Below are positions 23,871-34,500 of a DNA stretch of 64,000 nucleotides, piece by piece. The DNA comes from Elmis aenea. Lineage: Eukaryota; Arthropoda; Insecta; Coleoptera; Elmidae. Positions within the stretch are counted from its first letter, which is position 1; each line of letters starts with the position of its first letter. The stretch lies in the NCBI GenBank assembly GCA_947652605.1, contig OX393581.1, positions 46,275,924 to 46,339,923 on the forward strand, written 5' to 3'. The notes beneath the pieces were generated by a model. The model saw nothing but the letters and a program-made list of their open reading frames with translations, ran no database searches and was not told the origin of the DNA. A program made the position numbers and the translations under genes.

Positions 23871-24579
23871 TTATTTTTTGTAGAGTAAACGTTGTTGTCT
23901 TATATAAGTGTAGAGGATCAAATTTTGAATAATGTCAATCTCATACGAAAGTTTACTAGGTCTAAGCGGATGCAGTCCTCCGCGAACCACTCTATTATAT
24001 TCATTCAGCTCTCGACATGAAAAAATATCCTCGTATTTCAGTCATCCTTATGATAAATCGCATGTCAGCTAATTATGAAATGTAAGGGATTCGTAAAAAT
24101 TCCAGACCGCCTTTCAAAGCAACGTGCTTTAATGCTGCCTGCCAACGTTTCACAATACAAAAGTAAAATTCTAAAGTATGGTAATGAAATTCAAATAAAC
24201 GTTAGATAAAAGAATATACGCTTACGTCTTATAGATTCGTATGCGATATACCGCGGTATAAAACATTATTTATTTGATTTCAGTCAGACAAAAGGGCTAA
24301 TGGAACTTTCATAAATAATAACGATAGTTAGAAAAAATACAACGATAGGGCTTTACAGATTACTATACAATACCTTTAAACGGATCAAACACAAAATCCT
24401 GCATTTCATATGCTTTTTTTTGTAATTACATTGATTCTTAACACTTTTTTAAGGCTAGTTTCGAGATGGCATTGTCATTTTATCACACAAACATTTTTAA
24501 TATGAAAATGAACTCTAAACTCACTTAACAAACAATTAAAACAAATTGTAAAGAAAATGTAGCACTTGCCTTTTTGTAT
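23871..24579. other. Non-coding, nothing recognised
   Basis: AT-rich, no gene or repeat identified. Confidence 0.45.
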
Positions 24580-25400
24580 ATACAGTGTGTACAAAAAGTA
24601 GCGTAACGGATCAATATCTCGTGTTGTGGCAACTTTACACAAAAAAGTTTTAAATAAAAGTTGTTTGTCGTCATTTACTGGCTAACCTTAAATTGTTTTT
24701 GAATCTACGGAGTGTTTTGTTTTTTCGCACCGAAACGTCACTTTCTTTTTTCAAATAGAGCACCCAGTTTATTTTATTTTTTCAAAAATATTGTTACGCT
24801 AATATTTTATCTAATTAATATTATTTAAATCGATGTATTAAAGTTTATTAAACCCCGTTAAAAAGTATTATGTTTCAGACTGCAAACTTAACAGTATTCA
24901 AACATCGTATGTTCGTATGTTGTAAGTGCACAATAAGCGAATTCTGTTAAGTTACGTACCATGCATTTCCCTTAAAATGTCATGTTGCTAAGCCAGGGTA
25001 TTTCGTGTAATAATCTTTTTTAACAAGGCAGTCGTCGTTTGCTTCACAATCGAGATGGCCGCGATACCCTGGTTCAGTAACGTTCAATCCAAATCAATAT
25101 AAGATTCTTCAAGTGATTGTGTAAATGTTCATCATGGTTTTTGGTAATAAATATGCTCCTCAAGTTTATTCGATTATCATTTTAGTAAATTCATCGATCC
25201 CCAGCTACGACCTCCAAAGTGCACGATGGCTTTAAGAATAAATCCTTTAAAGCTAACGTGACAATATATAAATTTTATGAATCTAAAATCAGTTTTTGTA
25301 TAACGATTAACAGAGACAGAAGCCTAAAAAAATAAAGATATTTCACAACTTAGCTGTCAGAACGAATGCCTTTGAAACTTGAATAGTCATTGTGATTTTA
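24580..25400. repeat. Dispersed repeat (family B), copy 2
   Basis: gtgtacaaaaagtagcgtaa and cggatcaatatctcgt match 16985-17020, and tttcacaacttagctgtcag near 25342 matches 17274-17295. Copy 2 holds about 450 bp more than copy 1, either an insertion here or a deletion there. Confidence 0.6.
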
Positions 25401-25529
25401 AAATTTTAGTCAGCTGTAGAGTTGTGCCACTATAAGTTAGTAAGTAAATATTGCAGTTCAATTCTATTGTTGTATCAGTTAGGATTAGGACTATCTATGA
25501 TTTTAATTTCTTAACCCTGCGTATACCTG

Positions 25530-26500
25530 GCATTTTTGGACTTGGAGAAGGCCCTCGACAGAGTGTCACAAAAAACAATTTGGGAAGAATACAAGCATAG
25601 AAATATTTGCCATAAACTATTAATGAGTATACAAAGCCTATACATTAAAAACAAAAATTATGCGAGAAAAGATAATCTGCAATCAAAGACTTTAAGGCAA
25701 GGAGGTGTACTAAGTCCGACAATCTTCATATTAGCCATGGATTACGTCATTAAATCTGTAGAAAACAAAACTACAAAGGTACATATACACATATAGGTTT
25801 CAATAGGCTAATGCCAGTGTACTTGTCAGAATGTGTCTTTGCTGTGATGATTTGTGTCTCAACGGAAAAGACCCTACAAGAAAACTTATTGGTGTGGAAA
25901 AAATAATTAAAGAAAAGGAAATTAAAGATTAACACGAAAAAAACAAGGGTTATGATTGGTAAAGAACAAAAACAACTTAACATAGAAGTGAACCAGGAAA
26001 AATAAAACAGGTTGAAGAGTATAAATATCTGGTAATTTGGATAGAGAGAGAAGGTAATATAGAAAATGAGATTAAAAAAAAGAATAAATAGTGCAGCAAA
26101 AGTATATCATAGTATAAATAGATCGGTAATAAGAAAAAGAGTAATAAGCAAAAAAACAAAAATTACTATTTGCAAGACAGTATTCATATATGGAAGTATG
26201 GAAGTGAGAGTTGGGTATTAAATCAGTCACAGAGAATCAGAAGCTGTACAGATGAATTTCTTAAGACCAGTAAAAGGCGTCACACGTAGAGACAGAATAA
26301 AAAATGAACAGATCAGAGAAGATATAGAATCAGTACAAAGTGTAATCGAGAGAAACCAGCTAAAATGGTTTGGACACATCAACCGAATGCAGCTAAAAAA
26401 ACAAGTAAAGCAGATAGGGGGGCGAAGAAAACATGGAATGATGAAGTGGTATTGATTTTAAAGAGACGAAACAAGAACTGGACAGAGGCAATCAGAATGG
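25530..26500 (+). pseudogene. RTE-type LINE relic
   Basis: The first open part reads DLEKALDRVSQKTIWEEYKH, then LRQGGVLSPTIFILAMDYVI, the RT palm (F/L-D-x-x-K-A-x-D-R-V and R-Q-G-x-x-L-S-P). After a stretch with many stops, the C-terminal module follows at 26252-26455: VTRRDRIKNEQIREDIE and RNQLKWFGHINRM. The YxDD region is lost in the degenerate part. It ends where the foldback MITE starts at 26503. Confidence 0.8.
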
Positions 26501-26502
26501 CA

Positions 26503-26740
26503 AATAATAAAGGTAATTTTTGTGATCGCGTTGGCTATGAAACCGTAACAGATAAAATATTTTGTCTACCAATGCGCGCATCCTTTCCAAGTAAAATCCT
26601 GCAAAGTTTTTAAAAAAATCTTTAACGGAGAAAAATGGGAAAAACTTGCAAAGGATGCGCGCATTGGTAAATAGAAGAATTTCGATTTTATCTCTGACGA
26701 TTTCATGGCCAACGCGATCGCAAAAATTACCTTTATTATT
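26503..26740. mobile_element. Foldback MITE with ~95-bp arms
   Basis: The left arm aataataaaggtaatttttg continues gatcgcgttggc and, further in, accaatgcgcgcatccttt. The same blocks appear inverted, reading outward to the right end. The loop is about 40 bp. There is no coding capacity. The arm sequence (aaggatgcgcgcatt ... gccaacgcgat) is recognisably related to the tandem array at 45590-46440. It sits between the RTE relic and the Penelope-like element. Confidence 0.8.
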
Positions 26741-27135
26741 CAATTGAAATAAAACACTATTACTTTGTTTAACCACTTTAATTTTGAGTTTTTCGTACAA
26801 ACGTTTTCAGTCTATTGGACCATTGTCAAGTACTTATTAAGACTAACATATAAACAAGTTTTACAAAGTATTTATACAGGTATAGATAGCGTGAATGACG
26901 GAAGGGCGGAAGTTAACGGGATTATTAAATTCCATTACTTAATGCTGTTAAATAGCGGTGAGTACATAATGTCTGTCTGGTCATTCAATAAATTGGGGTT
27001 CTCAGATAGCTTAAAGATTTCAGCAGCTTCCAATAGATTTAGTTTACGGCCTTTTTCACACAAGTGTAAAATTTTATAATTATTTTTGTATGAATGATTA
27101 TTTTCAATTAAATGATTTTTATATTTAGCAGAACG

Positions 27136-27601
27136 TAAAAAAATATTAGAATTAGAATTAAGCAAGAAACACGTAATATTCTTTTATAGGTATGTAGATG
27201 ACATAATAACAGCTTTCAATGGCACCGACAGACAATTAAATTTATTTCTAAAAACTATAAATAATATTCATCCTGCTATCAAATTCACTTTAGAAATAAA
27301 AAAAGATAAACAAATAAATTTTCTGGACTTAACATTAAATAGAACCAATAATATTATCAACATTGATATTTATAGAAAACCAACTTTTACAGACTGTACT
27401 ATACCTTCAGATTCAATGCATCCTAACTGTCATAAACACGCAGCTTATAATTCCATGGTATATAGATGCAAAAATCTACCGTTATCAAAAGAGAATTATG
27501 AAAAAGAAATCAACACTATAAAAGTAATAGCTAGTAACAACGGTTATTCACAAAACATGATAAATAATATAATCAACAAATTCGAGAAAAAAGAAACTTA
27601 A
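27136..27601 (+). pseudogene. Penelope-like reverse transcriptase, C-terminal part
   Basis: The frame opens directly at the junction with the inverted arm: KKHVIFFYRYVDDIITAFNG with the RT active-site YVDD, then INFLDLTLNRTNNIINIDIY and RKPTFTDCTIP, the RKP(T/S) block that follows the palm in Penelope-like RTs. It lacks the fingers and upstream palm, so it is inactive. The frame stops at 27601; the following GIY-YIG frame is offset by one shift near 27595-27605, so the two were once one protein. Confidence 0.85.
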
Positions 27602-28101
27602 GTCTCCTATACTCAGTTAAAAATTTAAAAAGCACGCCTTACATTTGTCTGACATACTATGGTTTAATTACGGACAGAATAAGCAAAATGTTTAAAAAAT
27701 TCAATATTAATGTGTCCTTTAGATCGTCCAACAAAACGTCTTCTTTATTATTTAATGCAAAAGAAAAACTCGATCCGCTAAAAAAATCCGGAGTTTACCA
27801 ATTGAAATGCAATGATTGCGAAGGTACGTACGTGGGCCAAACTGGAAGGTCCTTTAAAAAACGTATAGACGAACATTTACGTTCTGCTAAATATAAAAAG
27901 ACGGACTCTTCATTTGCTAATCATTTAATTGAAAATAATCATTCATACAAAAATAATTATAAAATTTTACACTTATGTGAAAAAGGCCGTAAACTAAATC
28001 TATTGGAAGCTGCTGAAATCTTTAAGCTATCTAAGAACCCCAATTTATTGAATGACCAGACAGACATTATGTACTCACCGCTATTTAACAGCATTAAGTA
28101 A
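27602..28101 (+). pseudogene. Penelope-like GIY-YIG endonuclease domain
   Basis: Continuous coding from LLYSVKNLKSTPYICLTYYG through MFKKFNINVSFRSSNKTSS to the GIY-YIG module SGVYQLKCNDCEGTYVGQTG, then RSFKKRIDEHL. The GVY and YVG pairs, the catalytic Arg in KKR and the His are present, followed by CEKGRKLNLLEAAEIFKL with the Glu position and a tail to the stop at 28101. The CX2C just after GVY is the usual Penelope-like zinc-finger insert. The domain itself looks intact; the element does not. Confidence 0.85.
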
Positions 28102-28294
28102 TGGAATTTAATAATCCCGTTAACTTCCGCCCTTCCGTCATTCACGCTATCTATACCTGTATAAATACTTTGTAAAACTTGTTTATATGTTAGTCTTAAT
28201 AAGTACTTGACAATGGTCCAATAGACTGAAAACGTTTGTACGAAAAACTCAAAATTAAAGTGGTTAAACAAAGTAATAGTGTTTTATTTCAATT

Positions 28295-29159
28295 AATATG
28301 TCTCAATACCACAAAGTAACGGCTAAACAAATTCTTCAATTTATTATTCAACTTTTCAGTTTTCCCCTATTTTTCCAAAAGGAATGGCCAGTGGCCCGTA
28401 TAACTCTGCATAACATTAATTTTTGATGTTCTTGGTGCAATAAACACAGTCTTGATCAAAATCTAGCGACGACATAAAGTGACCCTCCCTTGTCAGATTT
28501 TGTTGCAAGTCTTTATCTTTTATTACATATACGGTTCTAAAAAATCAATTTAGTTGCTGTGTATTTAAACTTTGGATATTTTGTTACAAAGAGCTTTATC
28601 TTTTCGACAAATTTCGAAAATTGCGGAATACCTACCGGCAATTCAGTGTTAATGGAAATATTTACCCGAATGCTGGTAATTAAAAAAGTCTGCAAATTTC
28701 CAGTCCCTAGACACAATGGATATAGCGTTTGCATATAAATTTAGTACAAATTTGTTCGAATATTCCCGGAATGAAATTCTGTATTGGTTTTACTTGTTTA
28801 TAGTATAGGTTCAGCGACAATAATGCGATTGTCTATTTAAACACAAGCGTAATTTCATAAAACAACCCGCGGGGAAATCTATTCAATTGTTTATTTGCAT
28901 TTAACCACTCTTGTGTCCGTAAAATAAAACAAGGGGAATATTTTCATGACGCTTTCTTAAAAATTAAATATTTTGTTGAATAGGCAAACACGAATTGCTT
29001 TTTAAGTGTATTCTACGCTGTATTTTTAAATGTGTATTTGTAAATACAAGTAAACACCGATTATCCGGCACTCTTGGTTACAACGCCTTACCGGATTAAC
29101 CGTTTTCCGAATTAAACGTAAAACCATGGCTGGGATTAAATTTAAGCAAGATAAGTAGT
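28295..29159. other. Non-coding, nothing recognised
   Basis: AT-rich sequence with no gene and no repeat I could match elsewhere in the window. Confidence 0.45.
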
Positions 29160-29692
29160 TATGAATGAATCAACTAGTGCAATGTAGTGAATACAACTAA
29201 ACTCTTCTACACACTTAACACAATTATAAGGAAAAAAGAAATATCGAAGAAAACGAAAATTACAGTGTACAACACAATATAAAAACCAATTCTGACATAC
29301 GGATGCGAAAGCTGGGTGTTGAACAGTCAAATGAAACGCATAATACAGGCGCTAGAAATGAAGTATTTAAGAGGCGTCAAAGGTATCACTCAAAGAGATA
29401 AAATACGAAATGAGTCAGTCAATTAGAGCAGAACTCGATGTTAAACCAGTTTTGGAAAACATAGAAAAATAACATCCAAAGTGGTTTGGACATCTAGTAA
29501 GGATGGAGGATGGAAGACAAACGAAAAGCATATGGCTAGCCGAATCTACACAGAAAAGACAAAGAGAAATACTGAGGAAACCATGAAACCAAATGGTGGC
29601 TGAATATCTAAAGGATAAAGGAATAACCTGGAGTGAGAGGTTGAGGAAGGCAAGGACAGGAGAGAGTGGATAATGTTTTTTCATGAAACTGG
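29160..29692 (+). pseudogene. RTE-type LINE C-terminus, interrupted by the LTR element
   Basis: Read across frames: [38 protein letters not shown] and KWFGHLVRMEDGRQTKSIWL, the same C-terminal RTE module as at 9205 and 25530, with several stops and one frame change. The 3' end of this copy (taacaccttcgggtaataag, then an AT tail) lies on the other side of the LTR element at about 36567-36640, so the LTR retrotransposon landed in the 3' region of this older LINE. Confidence 0.8.
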
Positions 29693-29696
29693 TTGA
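29693..29696. repeat. Target-site duplication TTGA (left)
   Basis: TTGA directly precedes the left LTR and is repeated after the right LTR at 36563-36566. A 4-bp duplication is standard for errantivirus/gypsy integrases. Confidence 0.9.
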
Positions 29697-29889
29697 ACTT
29701 TTAGGTCCTTTTGGGTTGGTTTGATGTTAAATGAAATGGTTAAGTAATTGCTGATAAGTTTATTTTACCTACACCGGTAAAGGTACAACGGAATCTAATA
29801 TAAGTATTATTAATTATTCTTATTCAGCATAAAAATGCTGAATCGTAACTATAACCAATATACGCTAGTCCAGGTCCGGACTCGTAACA
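29697..29889 (-). repeat. 3' LTR (193 bp)
   Basis: In element orientation it starts TGTTACGAGTCCGGACCTGG and ends CCAAAAGGACCTAAAAGT. It carries a perfect stem of two 9-bp arms, ATTCAGCAT and ATGCTGAAT, around AAAA (29822-29843). It appears identical to the 5' LTR. Confidence 0.93.
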
Positions 29890-29903
29890 CCTTTCCCTCG
29901 AAA
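29890..29903 (-). other. Polypurine tract
   Basis: On the minus strand GAGGGAAAGG sits directly before the 3' LTR, the position where plus-strand DNA synthesis is primed. Confidence 0.8.
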
Positions 29904-31571
29904 TTAGGCAAATAGGGTCCTCAAATTGATGGGCCGCGTTCTTGGTGGGCTATTATCGGTGTTGACACTATTAACCGATGTATATTTATTCCAAAATTTT
30001 TTAATTATCAAAGATAATATAATAATTATGATAACAATTAATATAAATGAAAAAATTGTAAGTCCATTTAACGTTTGCGTATTTTTATGAAGCCCAATTT
30101 GATTTATTTTATTTTTTTGTTCATTTAGAAGGTTTTGCAAAGTATTAAAATCTGTTAAGTCTATCTTTGAAAGATTTAGAGGATGAATTTCGTTAAAATT
30201 AGTATAATTTTGAAGGTCAATGACCGGAATTTCTTGAGGTAGTTCTTGAATTGTTTCAATTGTATGACTGGATTGCAGTTTTCTTTTTTCTATAATGATG
30301 TAACAGGGCGACGTCAAGGAGATTCGCATGTTTTCGGTGATTGTTACTGGGAGAACTTGATCATTGCACCGTACTGCCGTTGATATGGGCTTAGGTGTGC
30401 TGACTATCCATGTATTGGCACCCAGTTGGTTAATGGTGGCACCTTGGAGATGTACTTTCACAGGGCTGCAATCGGGACTGGGTTTCTGGGCGATGATTTG
30501 CACTTCGCATGGTCCTAGGCTCGTCTCCAACATTGGCGGATTCGGACAAATAACCATATTAATTAGCGATTTGCATTTACTTAAGTAATCGGTGGTTACG
30601 CTTACGAACAGCAAATTATCGTAAGACACAGCCACATACTCTTGTTTGGGAATTATTATTGATGATAAGTCGGGTAAAGACGGGAATGGTAAAATATGAT
30701 ATAATTTAAATGTTTGACTAACGACCAGTGGTACGTGTAAAATAATTACCAGTTTATCAGATGTAACATAAGCCTGAAGGGAACATATTTTTATTAGAGT
30801 ATTTATTGTATTAAAATTTCAGTATCAATTAGTGGAGTATAAAATTCGTTTAGTTTGGCAAAAGTTATTCCCAAAATTATTGTTTCAATTTCTGCTTCTA
30901 AAAGCATGTAAGATTCAAATAATTTCTCCAAATTAAACTGAATTTCGAAATACAATTGGTGTTTTTGAATTTCGTAGTCGTGGGTCATATATTCGTTAAT
31001 TTTATTTAATAATAATTTTTCATTAATTTTTAGTTGTGTCAAGGTGTTTTTAAATTCAATATCTGCTTGAGTAACAATTTGATTTTGTGAATTCAGTACA
31101 TCTTTAATAATTTCGTTATCCTTTTGCAAGTTATTAATAAGTGTGTCATACCTTTTTGCATCGTTTGCATCTAAATTTCCTGTTATTGTTTTAATAACTG
31201 AACCTAGTCCGTCTATAATGCCTCGTTTAAATTTAGAATTTTGAGGTGTTTCAAGGAAAAGATCATTGAATAAACGATTTGTTTTTTTTGAGAGTAATTG
31301 TAAATTAATGATATAAGGTATAAGTTCATTATGTAAACTTATGGACTTTAAATCATCTAAATTGTGACTATAAATTGCTTCAGCACTTTGTTTTAAAAGT
31401 AAGTCATTACGCTCTAAAGCCGTTTTGATCAGTGTGAGGTTTCTTGTTAAAATGAGATTCCAGTAGGAACTGCATACTTTCAGTGTAGAAACCGGTTCGA
31501 TATACAAGCCAACCTTATTGTTTATTGGGGTAATCGTGTAATTCCCGGAGATTAATGGGACAAGGAATAGT
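29904..31571 (-). pseudogene. env-like gene (F-protein type), broken by a frameshift
   Basis: The N-terminal open frame runs from the pol overlap to a stop at 30803. It contains a basic cleavage-type site KFKRG (31221-31235) followed by a glycine-rich hydrophobic stretch and a long helical region, as in insect errantivirus envelope proteins related to baculovirus F. The remainder lies in a different frame, open from about 30818 to 29904, with conserved cysteines and a C-terminal membrane anchor FSFILIVIIIIILSLI plus a basic tail. The frames change around 30800-30830, so a full-length envelope is not encoded as it stands. A pyrimidine-rich TTTTATTTCAG ending at 31572 is a good acceptor for a spliced env message. 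Confidence 0.8.
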
Positions 31572-34500
31572 CTGAAATAAAAGATTTTAATTGATCAAAA
31601 TGAAATTTAGATACCTTTTTATCTAACTTAATATTAGCGGTTTTATTGTTATTATTTATTTCTATGATTTCGAAAGGTCCCTGAAATTCGGTTAACTTCT
31701 CAGTATTAGATTTTCTTTTTAATAATACCAATTGGCCTACTCTAAAGTTAGGTACTTTTAACTTGAACTTGTTATCAACATTATTTTTAGTTTTTTCTCT
31801 AATTCTAATCTGATTGTCTCTGATTTCCATTAGATCATGGTCACTACATTTTTTAATAGTATCTACGTCAGCATTTTCTACGTAAGGAAATGTAATTTCA
31901 AAAGGAGTTTTATTTAAAGAAGAATGCGTAGATTTATTGTACGAGTTTAAAGCAACTAGAATGGCATCGCTTATATTATTGAATTCGTTTTCGTCGTCAT
32001 TTAAACAACAACGAATTGTATCGGTAATTGTTGCATGCAATCGTTCAACAATACCTTGGGACTGTGAATGTTCAACAGCCGAAACAGTGTGTTTAATTTC
32101 GAAAAGTGTACAAAAGTTGCTGAATTTTTTATTTACAAATTCAGTACCGTTGTCAGAGTAAATTTCTTTCGGAACTGTAAAGTGTTGTATAAAGATTTTT
32201 AATTTATTTATAACACATTTAGGAGTTTTATTTTTCAAAATGTAAGCTTGAACAAATTTTGTAAGGTTGTCGATTATGGTTAAAATGATATTTTTACCAA
32301 TGAACAAAATATCGATAGAAATTTTATCAAATGGTTTATAAGGAGGTTCGACTATTTGTAAAGGTTGTTTTCGACATTGCCTGTCGATTTTATTAATTTG
32401 ACAAGAATAACAGGATTTAATAAAGGTAGCGATATCTTTATACATATTGGTCCAATAATAAAACTTTCGAATTTTTTTATAAGTTTCCAAAATGCCTTTA
32501 TGATAGTTATCTACCGATGTATGGTACGTTTTTATAATAATATTGCGATCGACTTCTTTAGGGGTTTGAACAACATTTAAACAATTAATGAAATTCGTAT
32601 TTGGAAAGCAAAAACGAAATATTTTTTGTTTATTTTTATCGTCTATTTTATTTAAATAATATGTGGTATTGCTTTCGATTTTAATGGATGATATGACATT
32701 AAACGCATCTTGTAAGTCTGTGGATTCGCAAAGTACGAAAGTTAAATTTTGATTAGAATTGTTTTGCGCAATATGAACAGTTTTATTGTTTTCAAACGAG
32801 GAGATATACTTTAGGGGTATTTCATCTTTGTCTGTGAGGAAGTATATTATATTTTTGTGATTTTTAAACGTAACTTGATCATTTGATACTGGGATTTCTT
32901 TTATTTTGAGGTTTTCTAAATTTTCTAAAAATTCGTCAAAAGTGTTTTGGCAAATTTTGTTTATTTTAATTCTCGAAAGAGCATCTGCATTTGAGTTGTA
33001 TTTACCGGCCTTATGAATAATTTTGAATTCGAATTGGGAAAGTTTTAAGCGCCATCTGGCAAGTTTACTACCCGGATCTTTTACTGAAAAGAGCCAAGTC
33101 AGCGGTTTGTGGTCGGTTATTATGGTAAATGGTACGCCAAATAAATAAGGTCTAAATTGATGAGTTGCCCAAACGATAGCCAAAAGTTCCTTTTCTATAG
33201 TGGAATACCTAATTTCTGTATCGTTTAATGTACGCGATGCAAACGCAATAGGTTTGTCAGCACCGGTGTTACCTTGAGAGAGCACTGCACCCAGTGCGTA
33301 ACTTGATGCGTCCGTAGTGAGTATAAACGGTTTATTAAAATCAGGGTAAGCTAAAATAGGAGGACTTGATAAAAGTTCTTTGCATTTTTTAAATACGTTT
33401 TTACAATTTTGATCAAAAATAAATTCACTATTCTTTTTAAGTAAAAATGTTAATGGTTTCGTAATATTAGCAAAATTTTGGATAAATTTCCGGTAGTAAC
33501 CGATTAGTCCTAAAAACGATTGAAGTTCTTTAGTGTTTTTGGGTTCTGGATATTCCAAAATTGACTTAGTTTTATTAGAATCGGGTTTAATACCTTCTTC
33601 TGTAAGCAAATGTCCTAAAAATCCGACTTCTTTCTGTAAAAAGTAACATTTTTTTGGTTCTATTTTAAGATTTGATTCTTTTAAACGATTAAAGATTTTT
33701 CTAATTTTGATATAATGATCTTGCAAGGACTCACTGAAAATCAGGATATCATCCATGTAGATTAGGCAAGATTCGCCAATAAGTCCGTCAAAAACATTAT
33801 TTATAACGCGCATAAACAAAGATGGCGAATTCTTTAATCCGAAGGGCATTCGTAAGTACTCGAAATGTCCATTGTTTGTAGTAAAGGCAGTTTTTTCTAT
33901 GGATTCGGGATCCATTTCGACTTGTAAAAATCCGGAGGCGAGATCAATAGTGGTGAAATATTTGCTACGGCCTAAAGTATCAAATATGTCTTCAATATTT
34001 GGTAAGGGGTACCTATCGCTTTTGGTAACTTCGTTTAATTTCCGATAGTCGATAACCAAACGCCATTGTTTATTGCCATCAGCATTAGGTTTCTTAGGAA
34101 CGATCCAAAGTGGGCTAGACCATGGTGAACTGGATGGTCTAATAATTTTGTTTTCCAAAAGATTATTAATTTGTTTGTTCACCTCGGCTTTATGAACATG
34201 CGGATACCTATAGTTCTTTGTATGAATTGGTGGGGAATCGCCTGTCAAAATTTTGTGCTTTACATTATTAGTAAAAGTTAATTGCTCGCCCTCTAATAAA
34301 AATATATTACTGAATTCGAAACATAATTTTTGAATTTGATCACGTTCTTCCGAATTTAAATGTTGTAAACGTAGACGCTCTAAAATTTTTTCGGTTCGAT
34401 CAAATTTGTTTACGTTTAATTTATTTATTAATTCTGAATGAACTTCATGTTCGGGAAATTCTTCTAAATTAGTAGATATTTTTGAAAATGAATAAGTAAT

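Larger units (their letters stand above)
26742..28294 (+). mobile_element. Penelope-like element 1, 5'-truncated, with inverted 3' copy at its 5' end
   Basis: The plus-strand RT remnant and GIY-YIG gene (27136-28101) end in a 3' tail to 28294. The last 418 bp (27877-28294) are repeated in reverse orientation at 26742-27139, missing one 20-bp block and otherwise almost identical. Such inverted partial copies are typical of Penelope-like retroelements. Both arms contain a hammerhead-like motif. Confidence 0.85.

Noticed and set aside
26765..27079. 104-codon plus-strand frame and its twin at 27957-28271 on the minus strand
   Set aside because: Both are antisense readings of the GIY-YIG C-terminus and 3' tail of Penelope-like element 1, present in the two inverted arms.
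30364..30588. 74-codon plus-strand frame within env
   Set aside because: Shadow of the minus-strand env reading frame.
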